Shown here: one piece after another, positions 1 to 14,100 of the stretch
Layout: every line of letters starts with the position of its first letter
Position numbering within the stretch: position 1 is the first letter of the stretch
Assembly (NCBI RefSeq): GCF_900496995.4
Contig: NC_044018.1
Span: 27,669,724-27,733,723 of the forward strand
Origin: Aquila chrysaetos chrysaetos
Lineage: Eukaryota > Chordata > Aves > Accipitriformes > Accipitridae
Length of the DNA: 64,000 nucleotides
Direction: 5' to 3'
Translations under genes and position numbers: made by a program
The notes under the pieces: generated by a model
What the model saw: the letters and a program-made list of their open reading frames with translations, nothing else
Databases searched by the model: none
Told to the model about the DNA's origin: nothing

Positions 1-1976
1 GGCATGAACCTTATTCACTCTGTCACCATAGCGTTAATAATACATTCAGAATAACTTACAACGTCCATGAGAAATTAAATTGGTGACTTATGTTTTCTGG
101 ATCGTAGTCTAATAAAGATAATGATTTATTCTTTTTTGTAGAAATGTGAGTTGATCAAGGCTGTAGAACGGAAGGCTATCAAAAGAACTATATAATGTTG
201 CATAAAAGATATACTGCAAAAGCAATTTCAAGATAGTGACATAATGGTGACAGCACTGAGAGAAGTTTTCTATAAATCTGGGATTTACTATTGTTTCAGT
301 GGTAGGTCTTGTCAGACGCAGCATAGACCCATGAAATGACAGGAAAGTGAAGTTATATAGTAATACTGCGCATTTTCTATTCTTATACTTCTTTTTCTTT
401 GCTGGTCCTGAAGTCCCTGACATGTTACTGACTGGGGAAAAGCAGGGTTTTCTTTGCTTCACTAATCCATTCTTCAAAGCCTGTTTTGCTGCTTACACCA
501 TTTCCACAGTTTTATCTCTTTAATTCAGCACCACTGATGCTCTTTTTCCCATATTGGTAATCAGTGGCAGTTGGTAATGCCTGAGCAATTACAGGCAGGC
601 CTACCCTTGGCATAGACGTGCCATGGAAAAAAATTAAGAACAATCAAAGAAAAAAGAGAATCAAAAAAACACGAGTGGAATAGAAAATATAGAGGAAATG
701 ATGGAAGAGATGAAGGAAGGACAACAAAGCGGGGAAAGGACCAGAAGGAAGCAATGAAGGGAGGAGAGCCTGGTGAGAAGCTGAAGACCTAGTAAGAATA
801 ACAGAGTTAGACAAAGTAGTCTAGAGAGCAAGATAGGATGGGAGTAAAAGGGAGATGGTTGAGAAGAAAGGAAGAGCAGATCCTTTAAGAAGAGCAGAAG
901 ATGAATCCATCAGATCAAACTAAACCACAGAAACAGCAGCAGAGTAAAATAGTAAGTAGAAGAAAATGAGAGAACAGAGGAAACTGGGGAGTAGTGAAGT
1001 GGGAGCAGAGAAACGACATGTATCTGCTAAAATGTAAAAATTCTGGCAGTTTTTGGCAGCTCGGGCTTTCTTTTCTTTGCGCAAGTTTCTTGATCTCTCA
1101 GGCAATGTACTTCCATTAGGGAATGCTCTTTCTCAAACCAGCTTCAGAGCTCACTGATAATTCTTGGTGCTCAATTAACACAAATCTAGGAAGGTTCAGT
1201 TTGGTTGGAGAAACCTCAAGATAATCTTTTTTAAGGTATGCTCAATAGTTACCTTTTTAATAATATTGGCTTAATAGAAGTAGTTCAAGCCCCTTAACAC
1301 AGGCACAGATAGGTTAGTCAGCAAATGCATCAAAGCAATGAGCTCTCATTAAAAAGAGAAATGCATCACGTCTGCAGGAAGAATCTTCATGTGCATTTAC
1401 ATTATGAACTCTGTAAGTGTTTCAAGGAATTGTCATATTTCCTCACTAAAAGTAGGCTATCAATATTAAAAGAACTATGTGTAGGTCAAGCTGAGGAGCA
1501 AAGAATGATAAAACTTGATATAAGTTTTGTTGAGCACAAAGATTGTAAATACTGTGTAAAGCGGAAGAGACCTCAAAATCATATCTAGTAATGAGATTTA
1601 ATATAAATTTGGTTCAGTACATAGAATCTCTGATAAATCTGAGTGAGGAATTTCAATAACATACACATGTGCTATAAAAACCTGTTAAGTAATATGACTG
1701 TAAAACTATCAAATGAAATATCTTATTTGAATATTAACTATAGACTGAATATTAAATCAAAATTCAAAAACCCCTCCTCAGAACTGGATTTTTTTTTAGT
1801 TCTGCATCAATGTTAAATACAGTCTAACCAACTTATATCTAGATTCACTGAACATGAGAACTGAAAGGGTTTTTAAACTGAGGAACAGAATATGGATGGC
1901 CCAAAAAGTAGAATTATATTACATGCCTCTATAATATACTTTGAGTGCTATTTATCCCTAAAGGTAGAATACTTAC
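1..1976 (-). other. DST intron 3 (partial); no feature recognised
   Basis: AT-rich single-copy-looking sequence with a purine-rich stretch at about 620-960. No exon homologous to the next DST segment, no RNA gene and no clear transposon was recognised. Confidence 0.6.
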
Positions 1977-2165
1977 AGGTTTTCGAGTTGGAGTAACTTG
2001 AACAGAATGATAGAATTCTGGTTGAACTCGGCTGCTTTTCTTGATTTTTCTTTTTCTTACAGAAGTTTCCTGCTCACTTAGGTGGTGAGCTTCCACTATA
2101 GGTTGTGTTTCCTCAAGGCGAGGTGCTACACGTCTTCTAGCATGACGAGGACTTGATCTAAAGCC
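1977..2165 (-). CDS. DST: DST coding exon 3 (basic linker)
   Basis: The 63-codon exon has acceptor ttctgttatag|GGC and donor CCT|GTAAGT. The protein begins GFRSSPRHARRRVAP and includes SEQETSVRKRKIKKSSRVQP and EFYHSVQ, nearly identical to the remembered human DST linker before the actin-binding domain. Human DST, as I recall it, has a short alanine run after RRRV; here that run is absent and replaced by a single A-P. The segment is strongly basic and predicted disordered. The following exon was not found between 1 and 1976, so it lies left of the window. Confidence 0.9.
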
Positions 2166-5100
2166 CTATAACAGAAAAAGCAATCATCGCATTTGACATC
2201 TCCCAGAATGGAGCCATATAACAACAGAAAAATCATACAGGATCTTAATAACGACTTGAGGTACAAGCATGCTCATCTTAAGTTAATACAATGTCCATAT
2301 ATACTGCATGTAACAATAAAGAGATGTTGCCAAGTACTGTTAATATCACATTTGTTTTATATTTCTCAATTATATGTATTACTGACACAGCTAGTCGCAG
2401 TAACTCCTGTTGCTTTTCTTTATAAGCTTACACTTTTAGTTATTTATACCTAAATAGTTCTAATTTAAAATTCATAATTAAAATTTTCTAGGTTAATTCT
2501 TGGCCTTGTGAGAAATTGTTTTAGGGACCTTGAGCTGAAAAGGTGCATTTTTTCCTGAGAATGAAAGTGAAATAAAATTGGTAGCTGGCAACACTTAATT
2601 ATGACTAATGGTTCTTGTTAAGAGGTCTGATGCTGCTAGATTTGGGGGGAGACCTTACCATTTGGAATAAAATAATTAAGACAGAGTGCTGTCTTGCTAT
2701 CATCTGAGAAATATATGTATATTTGGCCAAATATAAACTCAGGAAAAGCTGCCTTTCCCAAATGCTTTTTGGAGGCTTGCTGTGAAAACCTCTGAGCATC
2801 ATCTAGAATGTCTCACAACGTTACAGAATTTCATTCCTTTAATGGCAACACGTAAAATGCTAGCCCTGTATTGCTACCTGCAGAGCATTTACAGTGAGCA
2901 TTCTCTCATTTCACTCAGTCTCCTCATAAGCATGCAGTAGCCTGTCATGCATCATTTGTACTTAATACAATATTGGTTGATATTAAACTTGGCCAGGTTG
3001 TAAATAAGAGTTTCCTTCACTTAGTCACATCAGCTTTCAGAATAAGTCAGCCAAATCTATGTCCTTAGTAACAGTCTGCAGTTTAAGGACTATATTCCCT
3101 TTCAAAACCAAGAATAGATGCAACAATTCCTAATTTTCTATCTTTTTTTCTTCTAGTAAAATATCTCTGCTGTAGTCCTTGTGTGACAAACCCAGCACTC
3201 AGAAATGGCTGGTCCATATAAAGAATCAGACTTCTGCAAGGTGAGATTTTAGCTAAAACTGCAGAAATCTATGCTGTGAATCTAAATATCCTGAGTTCAT
3301 GCCAGCTGAAAACTAGTGGGAACAATACATTTCCATATAAACCTGCTGTTCTAGCAGGTTTCCTTCCCTTAGCTTTTGGGTTTGGTTTTTGTGTTTTGTT
3401 TTGCTTTGTTGTTGTTGTTTTGGTTTGTGTTAATTAGGAAATCAGCATAGAAAAGTTATGCTAAAAATGTTGTTATGTTGGTAAATTGAAGCAATCAAAA
3501 GTCATAGGTATGGCTCTGTGCAAATTGGACTTACTCCTCTAATGTTCATGATACTGCAAGGGAAGAGAGCTGCAGTCTGTTCTGGGCACTCAGAGAGACA
3601 GACAGCTATTTTCATTATTTGAATGTGTGCTCCATTAAGTAAATATAACCCTAAAGAGCCAAAACACACAAACATATATTTACATACACATGCTAGTAAT
3701 TGCTACAAATATACACTGCATGCAACAGATGATATGAAAAGGTTGAAGTGCTAAGGTGAAGTATCAGGTGAAGTAACTTCCAGGTAGCAACCTTGTACTC
3801 CTGGACACTGGACAGGAGGGACAGGAATAGAGCCCAACTCTACTTAGTCCATCTGGGAGGTTCATGTTATGTGGTCTATCAGGGCTATGAAATACACATG
3901 ATGGAAAGATACGGCCAAAATTTCCTGAATCCTTTTTTATGATCCCTCCTATTCTATTGAAGCAGTAGAGTCAGTCAGACTACAGGCAGGGCCAGACTTT
4001 GACCCCCCGTATCTTAATAGAAGCAGGACCCTGGCTGTATCAACCAGTGCAAGCAGTGTACTGGAAGCCACTGCAGCCAGCAGACCTGCGCAGATTTAGG
4101 AAGATCTCTAAACATTCAAAGATGTAAATCTGTGAGATACTCTGCCACACTATTGCAGCAGGAAAACTTACTGCCCCAGTTTCTTTCTACACTGTGAAAT
4201 AGCTAACAGATACAACATATCATTCAATGTGATCCTAGGACTATTCAGGATGACAGGGAAAAATACAACACAAGGAGCCTACTATTTCAGAGTTTACTTC
4301 TTGTGGTAATTTTCTTTTACAAAAAAATATTAGTGTGCATCAGGGACTATTCCATAGTAAAAGAAAATATTCCTTAAAAGAGCAAAATACCCAGCAAATC
4401 TATTCTGAGTTCTGAAATCAGAAGAGATTTTCTAAATGTTAAAAGCATTATGATTCATGTACAGACGATAGCTCCTGGCCGAAGCCTGGTTATACACCCT
4501 GTGCTGCAGCTGCTCCCTCACCATGCTGCCATCCCCATTAGCTGGATAAAACTCTTCGAGAAAGTATGTTTATGTAATAGAAGAATTTGGTAGAAGCTAA
4601 GCAGCTCTAAAAGTGCTAAGAAATGCATGCCAAATAGGGATTTAAGTATGTGGGTCTGTCTCATGGAGTGACTTCACCTCAAAATACTTTGAGGTTTACT
4701 GATTAAGTATTATGTTTTGATATGAAAAAGTCACTTGTGATTTCCAGAAAAGTCTGTTTATAGACAGTGCTTCTCCTTCATATTTTATATATTTTTCTCT
4801 TTTGCTGTTTATTACTAGCAAGAAAATGGGATCTTTATCTCTTTAAGAGCTCATCTGCTTCTGTTTGCTGAAGCTTATTCTTCACTTCAAGTCATAATCT
4901 GCCTGCAGTATCACAAATGGTTGCTCTGGGGAGGATTATAATGCAGTAAAGGCAGACAATCATGATTTCAGGTGGAAAATTAATTCCATATCAACACAGA
5001 TGATGTTACAAGGGCAGAGTCCTCAGACCAGAACCCAAAATGCTTACTCATTCCTGCAGTGAGACTTTGCCAGAGCAAAAACTTCAATCTGGAAAATTTC

Positions 5101-8100
5101 AAAATTTGGTCATCAAAAAAGAAGATAGGAGTCAAAAGTGATGTAACGCATCGGAGCTGCTACACCTATGCTCAATGCAAAACGAGAATGGCCAGTGATT
5201 CCTTCTCAACAGTGAAATGAATAGATGCTTCTTGTGTTGTCTGTGTTATTTATCCTTCAGCTGAACCCAAAATTGAAAATTATCATATTAATACAGCAAT
5301 CAAAATTAAAAATGTGAAAATTACACAAATATCTGTTTGGCAAAGACAGCACTATTTTAGATGTTAAGTCAGCACTCACAGAAGAGCAAATAAGTATTGC
5401 AAAATATTCAGGGACACACAGTATACCACACACCCCACAGGCGTGGGGGGAAGGTGTTCTAAGGTTTGGTTTTACTTCTCAGTATCCTTGTTTTGATTTG
5501 ATTGTTAGTAAATTAAATTGATTTTGTTTCTTCCCCAAGTTGAGCCTGCCTTTTGCCCGTGACCGTAAGTGGTGAGTGATCCCTCCCTGTCCTTGTCTCG
5601 ACCCTCAAGCCTGCCTTTATATTTTCTCCTCATCCCACCGGGGCCGGGGGAGTGAGCAAGGGGCTTTGTGGTGCTTTATTACTGACTGGGCTCAAACCAC
5701 AACAGACCAATGACCGAGAAAATGCTAGAGATTTTAAAATCACGTGGGCAATACAACGAGGTTGCTTTACCACTGTTAAGCAATTTGTAGTGTCCGGTAA
5801 CATGTGAATGCTGTGTCACTGGACAGTGACAAACCTTTTCTTCTTTGCTCTGAGAGGGAGTTGCTCATTCCTAGACCCTATTGCCTGACTCATTTTTATG
5901 CCTGTAAAATTCTGAAACGAGGCAAACCAAACAAGACTTCAAATACATATTTTTAGAAAATTTGTCTTCTAAAATACTAAAATAACTGCACAAAGATTTA
6001 CACTGCAAAGCATTCTTCCTTAAAGACACAACCCAGATGACCACCAGAACCAGTTTTAGACATCACAGAGGAAGACAAGAGGCAAAGTGAACCTAGGATT
6101 ATCTTCTCTCCAAAAGCATTCATGTGCATCCTTCCAGTTAGAGTCTGTTTGAATCCATGAAGACTGATGTTCTTAGTCATACTCTACAGTGAGCAGGAAT
6201 AGAGAGGTGTCTTGAGGCCAGTGCAGAGCCAAAGCCTAGTTCACCTACTCTCAAGGGAGCTTGTCTGTCTGTGGAAGGAGACTGGGGAGATCAGCCTCTT
6301 TTAGCTGAAATTCGTCCTTTTAAGTCTACTCTGAAAGGTTGTTTTTTTTTGAATGAAGTGTCGTAATATTGAAAGGACCTGTTGTGTCTGTCTTTACACC
6401 CAAACCAATTATGAATGTTGCAAACCTGGTGCTACGTGCTAGAGTACACAACCAACTGGTTGTGTAAAATGACTTCCATGGTAAGAGGTTCTGTAAAAAA
6501 ATATCTTCTTGTCCAGCCAAGTTTTAACTTCACACCTCTGATTCAGTGACTGATTTCTTGTGTATAGAAACACAGTGTGGGATTCCTCTGACCAAGGCTC
6601 AGCAGACCTCCCCTCCCTGGGTTCCCTTTCGAGATGCTGAAGTCAGCAGGTCAGATGAACCATTCCCTAACCGCACCTATTTCTCTCCATTGGCCATAAA
6701 GGGAGCCCAAGCTGACCACTTCACTCATAGACATCTATACTGTAAGTATCTAAGATTAGATAGGATGGATCAGAGCCAGAATGACTAGGTTTTGGTCTGC
6801 CTTCAATACTGTATTCATCATTCCATATATATTTTATCATCAGATTTCCTCTTATTTTCCTCCTTCTACGTGAAATAATTCCAGTCTCTTCCATCACTTT
6901 TTTTTTGGTCAGAGTTTTACATGTCCATATTCACAGACATCACTCTTGCCGGATCCCCATAATTCAGCACAGTACTCTTATAAATTTGTATTACTAATAT
7001 ATATAATAGTATAGCATGTTTTTCTGTTCTGTTTAAATATTTCCCACCCCATCTTCTTTTCTGATCAGGCTGTACATCTGAAAGACATCTTCACTGAATT
7101 GTCAAAAGTAATTCAAAAGGCCCTTTCTGGAGACCATAAACTTAAAACTTAATAAGTGGATAAATGACTTTTCTCTGTAATATACCCAGCCTTGCATTTA
7201 TGAACATCATGTGTGTGTTCATTTATGCCATTCTTCAGAATTTCCTCAGTATGGTCTGGTATTTGATAACCAAGTATGTCATACTCTGCAATCCTTGTTA
7301 TGTTTTTTCCTATTCTCATTGCTAGCCCATTCATTAATATAAAAACCAGGATTTTGAAACTTCCTAAAAAACTTCTCTAACGTTTCCTTTTTTTATTTAC
7401 AGATGAGGACATTTTGGATAATGTGTTGAACCTTTTTCTTTCACTGTCTTAGTTTCACTGTATTTCTTTTTAATTCTTTGTCTGATACTTTAATAGCACC
7501 ATATGAATACATCAGTGCTATCCCATGTGTGCATTATTGCTTTAGTGACGTGAATCTTTGACTCCCTCCATTCTTTCAATCTGCTATTGTATTAATTCAC
7601 CAGATCCTTTTCCTCTCCATTCTGGATTCTACTGTCCTGACTGCCTTCATCATACCTTACCTATTATTTTTATGCTTGATAAGAAACCATATTCATTCTT
7701 CATTTTTTCCAGTGTGTAAGTATTTTATGTAGAATATATTTGGTGTCAGAATTCTAATCTTGGAACGCAACCTTTCCAGCCAGTATGTGTTTTGAGAGTC
7801 ACTAAACATTAACTTCAAGAGAAGTAAGAGCGCATTATCTCATGTCCAGCTGAAGTCTACAGAAATCTTTGCATTAACTTCAGTGGACGCTGGACTGCAG
7901 CCCAGTTTACCTTCTGGCAGAACTTCAGTAAACCACAGAAAAAAGCACTAGCTAGCATTAAGCCACAGTTCAGCACAATTGGAAGAATGACAACAGAACT
8001 CAACTATGTTTGCAAATGCCTTATTTGAGTGAGTCCCATAGATTAAATGCACTTTTGCAGGTGCACTAACGAATATCAAAGCCAAAGGAAGCTCAGATAG

Positions 8101-11100
8101 GACATCCAACTTCGTGTGCTTGCTTTTAAGGTTTTTGACAGTGGTTGTGTATGCATGAGAATTGTCATCTATTACCATTGTCAATTAATAGCCTCAAGAA
8201 GCAGTCTTTGAATTGTCAGTTACTGGCTGTTCAAAGCTTGAAAACTTTCATGTATATGCAACCTACAACATGTTAGCGCCTGGAGACATTAGTATGTGTA
8301 GTATCAAAACCATTCTCAAGATGCCAGAGTTCTCAGCTGTTTTGCAGACAGGCTGAAATAGAATTAAACCCTATAGTTGAAGTACCTACTTGAACTAAAA
8401 AGGCAGGTTTAATTTAATAACTTTATTGTATCAAATTCCCCTGCATGCTGAAAGAGAGAAATACATGCGTCTGTATTGTAAGACCAGTCTTAAATTGAAA
8501 AGTGACCAAAATTGCATTATTTCCTTTCTTCTCCCATAGTGACTTCTGTCCAAAATATCCTCAGTTTATAAAGAAACCAAAAAAAAAAAACCCCACATTT
8601 ATTTTACTGCCAATTCTGCAAGCTCAACCCAAAATCGAGGATTCAAATTAAGCCCTCCAAACTACTTATACATCCTTTCTAATAGTAAAGATTGCTAATT
8701 AAAGCTAGGTCTTAGTTTTCTATAGCAGGAAGATTACGTACACTCAGTATATTACTTCACACATGCACAAGGAGGATGCAACTGCATTTGTTCTTTCTTG
8801 GGTCTACCAGCTCTCAAAAAACAGACTGCAACCTTTTTTTTTTTGTGTGTGGTTCTCTTGATCTTTTTTTTTTTTAATCTTAGCTAAGGGTTACTCCTAT
8901 AAAGATCTGAATCAAGATTTAAAACATCAAATCTAAGATTTTACATTCAGTTTCTCATTCCACTCCCTCAGTAACAGCTTTCACTGGTGCTTCTTTGTAT
9001 GCTTTAATTTAGGAGATATTATTCTTATCTTCTAAAACCTAAACTCTAAGCAGTGCTGGAACCATTTCTCAGATACTGAAGACTGTGATTTGGCATGTGT
9101 CATGTTCCAAGGTAAGTCCACACATTCAAAGGGATTAAAAGCAATTGTCTGTTACATAACCTGAACAAGATTACTTTTCCAACCAAGTTCATGAAATACA
9201 ACATCAGTAACCTGCTTTCCAGTTCCTAAGTGGGCCCCCAAGTGTATACATATGAGCTCTTGTGTGAACCTAGGGTTTAGATGTGAATTTAGAATACATT
9301 TTTTAATAACCCATGCAGTATTGCACTGCTGTTTTACACAATGTGTTTGTTTTTTCCTATTGTAAGATTAGAATTCCTATCGAAACAGGTAAGCTGTAAC
9401 ACTAGGAAAATCTGATGATGTGTAAGCAAATAGCCAAATAGCATGCCCAGTCATGCCTCAAAATACCGTTTAAATACTCTTCCCTGTCTAAATCTGTAAA
9501 CCACAGAAGCTGGCCTGTTCTCCACAGTCCTATCATTCTCTGACAAGGCAGCCTGCAGCCCTCCATGGCCTCCTTGTCTTTGTGATGGCCTGTCCCAGTT
9601 CCTTCCCTGTTACCTTAGGGCACCGCAAGCCTACAGGAATGGAACAATTATTTAAGAACAAAAATAAATCAGAGTACTGCTTGATCAGTTGTCTGCAAGG
9701 GAGAGTTTAATTTAGAAATACTAGCACATTCCCCAAGCATGTCCCTCTTCCACCCCTGCTTCCTCTGTTTTCATCTCATCACTTCTCAGCTTAGGCAGTG
9801 TACGGTATACATCAAGAATCTGCCATAAATATTAAAAATACAGTAAGAAGGAGAATAAGAAATAACACACAGATTGCTAAACCATGCAAGTGCTGCCCAA
9901 CATCTAGTACAAAGAAATTACTCTTGTCTGTCCAGTGCGCTTGTTTGAAGCGTAAACTGGTAAGAGAATTTATGCCACCTCAGCATGTGAAGATGGATCT
10001 GCACTTTGTCAAGCATAAAATAGATGCGTAACTGATGAGAGACTTAACAGGCATATATTAAAAAAAAAAAAAGATAACCTAGGGTATTTTCACATAGGGT
10101 GGAATTCGGATATCTATTAAGATACCTTGATTCAGATACCAACAACATATCCGAATGGGTCTCTCCTTCAGGAGCAACTAGTCTAAGCTCCTGTTATAGC
10201 CAATGAAAAATTTAGTCAATACATTCAGTGAGGCTTGAAGAACTGTTCAGCTTATCCTGAAGCAGACACCTACACTAGGTTAGCTGAGTAGCTGTACAGA
10301 CTACAAACTGTAAATGCCTACAGCGAGCTTATCATACTGTATAAGAGGATGCTGTTTTTGCAAAGTCACTTTCCGACTCCCGCTGCACTTTACATGTAGG
10401 AAGGTAACGGCAGCAGATCAGAAGGGAATGATGCTTCAACCTAGTTGTATCATTTTGTTCTGTCTAGAACAAAGGAGGAGGATAAATATAATACCTTAGT
10501 CTAACATTGATTATGTATTTCAGTATAGTTAGTGCTATCAATTTAGATAATCAGAAATTAAGTCTTGTAAGAACTGTGTTTCACTTCCAGCCTGCTCTAC
10601 TATTTACCCTGCCATCCTGAAGCCGAGTGCTGTATTCAAGCAGCTGAGTGGACAGTGGCGATAAGGTCATTGGCACAACTTGCAAGAAATGTGTCTTTTC
10701 CCAAAAGTCAACTGCAGTTAATTTCTACAGCTGATGTAGTGTTTTCACACTTAAGCAGTAACTCATGTTTCATTCCCACTGATGAGTCAGGAACAGCAAA
10801 CCACTGACTCTCCTTGATGCAAGGCAGTAGGGCACAAGGGAGCACAGCAGGGGCTCAAGACACTGTGGACGGCAGAAGTACCCAGGTAACAGGTACCCAG
10901 GCTTGCAGGTGAACTGGAAGCACAAGGAATCGGCTCAAAAACAAGCCAGCTTTGCTAGCACTAGGTCAAGATCAGCCATATCAGCTGTGGGCCTGAAAAC
11001 CTGCTCAAGCATCTCTACAACACAGTGCTGAGCCCTTGCCCAGGGGAGCTGGAGGGGCCCAAGCGCACCCGCTTCAGAGCCTGAGAGCCCCCCAGGCTGC

Positions 11101-14100
11101 AGAGTTTGACATGGCCAGGCCCAACAAGCCCAGCTCAGCTGAATCAGATCCTGCATGAAAACAGCAAGGTGACTTCACCCTGTGCTCTGTGTCGTTCTTT
11201 CATAGCACATCAAAGATGCCTCTCCTTAAAAAAGCCTAGGAGTGGAAGAGAGTGTGAGTGACGTTTCCATGCCCTAGGAAAACGCATGTAACAGCCCAGG
11301 AGGAGAAACAGCCTGAAGGGTTGTACTACCCTGGTCATGTGGTGCTTGCTTTCATTTAATACCCTCAGCCTAAAATGCTGAGCTGTTTCTGAAGGGGCAT
11401 CCACAACCTGATCTGTCACCCTAATAATCTAAGCACAGTAACCAAGAAATCAGTGTAGATGGTTAAGCTTTTCTGAGCTGTATTTGATCTACGGACCCCT
11501 GCATGATCCTTTCCGTCTGTCTAAGAACAGTTTCTACAGCAGATGTGGTAATACATGTGCTCACCACAAGTATGACCTCAAGTATTTTAATTCACGGTTT
11601 CAATCTGAGGTTAGTTTCAGCCAAAAAACAGTAGCTAGAAGTTCCCATTCTGTACATGCGTACAATGTGGCTGCCAACAGACGGATGGCAACAAGCCGTG
11701 CTCCACCTGGATCCCCTTGAAACCAGGACTCTGCTTGCTTGCAAGCAGCTGCTTGTGTGCACCAGGAATGTGCACTGTAACTGGCATACAACACAACTGA
11801 AGCTGCAACCTCATCTAAAACACACATTTCCAGAGATAACAGTAGATACCGAGAAGCCTGAATACGTAAATACTCACATGATAGCTAGGAGGTTGTTGAT
11901 ATAACTTTATTAATGGGAAACTAAGTAGTAAGAAGAACCTTTATTATGTACTGGATCTTTATGGAGCACTTGTCCCTATCTTGTTAGAGAACTGTGAGAA
12001 TGTGTTAATTTATAATGCAGGTCCCAACATGCAGTGTATCGAGACCAAGCCTTACCACTGGTGTGGACCATGACACAGTGTCAGTACTTTATTGGGTTAT
12101 TGATGGAGCAGAGAGGAGATCCCCTCAGCATTTCAATGCTCTATTCTGGCTGTCAGAAGCCAGAATAAAGATACAGGCAACCAGATGGCTATAGAAATAC
12201 ATTGGGCATTTCTGCAGTACATTGTAGTACAGAGTAAAGGTATCCAAGTGAAATCCTCTGGAGTTAGCTCAGGAACCCAAGTGGTCTTGCTGCAGCAACC
12301 AGAATTGCCATATATTTTGTGATACAATTGCCAAACAGGCTGTTTGTCAGCATAGACCAATGCTTGCTAGGCTATCTAAAGGCAGCACTGCAGTGAATAA
12401 AGCTGACAAACAGTGATGGACAGATGACGTATAGTAAGCAGAATCTCAGTGGTACCTAGTTTGCCATGTAACAGCTCAGTGTGACATGCTCTGTCTGGGC
12501 CACGTTATTGGACATGTTATGAAAAATGGATAGAAGGATTTGTCCTTATACAGTATAACCTGCATTTATAGCTCTCCATTCATTCCTGTACATAAGTGCT
12601 TCCATACATCTAAGAAAACAATTTATTTTTGTCTCTGATTTATTTTCCCTTGAACCTGTTCCTTAACTTGTAGATGGCCAATGGAAAAATAGTTTAAACA
12701 TCCTGGGGGGAAAGCACATCAAACACAAAGGTAAAATATTTTCAGGCTGATTCAGTTCTACAAAGAGACATCCTTTGAATAGATGAATGAATGTATTTTT
12801 CTGGCTAGTCCTGTACATTTCTGTTGCTCCTTGAATACACTCCCTGCAATCAAACAGAAGACTCAAATTCAGCTTGGAGGGTCTGCTGATTTCTCTTTTC
12901 ACTGAAGCTGTACATATCTGGAGCAGTTCATAAATAACTGCAATGCTCGGGAAGAATTATGGTGCAACTCTTCAAAGACTATTCATTATCGTTTTGTAAA
13001 ATATCTAGAACTGTATTTTTAGGCAACTGTCTCACAATCAGCCTCAGAAGGGGGACAATTATAGCAAAGGTATGCTTAGGGATGAATTTATGAACAGTTT
13101 TTCTGGGCATCAGTTGTTGGCAAAGTCAATATATACATTTACCAGACATTGTTGTACTATAGTTTTGCATCCATTGTACCATAATGGATGATTTAGCAAA
13201 TTCATTTGCTCTTAAAAATTCTCATCAGTCTTGGCTGACCTATTTCACTACCAGTCTTGTCACAACAATAGACTGAATATATATAACCTTGTAGTGACTG
13301 TTCGGTATACTAAGAAGAAAATGTGGGGTCTGCAAAACTCAGATGACCAAATGTTATTCCTTTGCTACAGCTATGGTGAATACATACTGCTAGCCCTCCC
13401 AGAGAGTCTTTTCATAGTGTCAATTCCTGTTTGCCTTACTCGTGTGTCTAGTCCCACCAGACATGCACCTGGTTTATGTGAAGTCAGAATTTACAGTGGA
13501 CTGTAAAACTTTTATGGATTTGCTTCCTAGTAGATTTATACCTGTAGGTCTCAGTGGAAGCATTCACGGGAAACTAGCCCAAAATATATGAGTCAAAATT
13601 AAATAAATACAAAAAGATACCATATTGCTTGTGACTACCCACTGACACCGATGCCTTCAGTTCCTGAGATATTAGTATTTCTAATTTGAAAGGTAAGATA
13701 AAGGAAAACTAACGCTCAAAGAAAATTTCAGGCAAAAGATTTATAAATCTGGTGATTTTTTTCCCCAATAATATGAAAACTATCAACTACTGGTTTAGCA
13801 ATTAGCACAATTATCCCTTCACAATCTCATAAAACCCAACCATTTAAAGATCCTGAATGAGAACCTTCCTTTTCAACAGTTCTTACCCCCAAATCAAAAG
13901 ATTTTAAGAATACCATTTGGATTAATTCCTTCCAGCCTAAGGGCTAGAAGCTCACTTCCTTTTTAATTGAAATGTAAAAATCTCACATAATCCCATTACT
14001 CCAGAGGCTTTGTCAATAAGGAAAACTAATTCAGAAAGAAATTTAAATCACAAGAAGAAACAACACCAACACATTAAGCAATGCCTTTAAATTGTAAGGC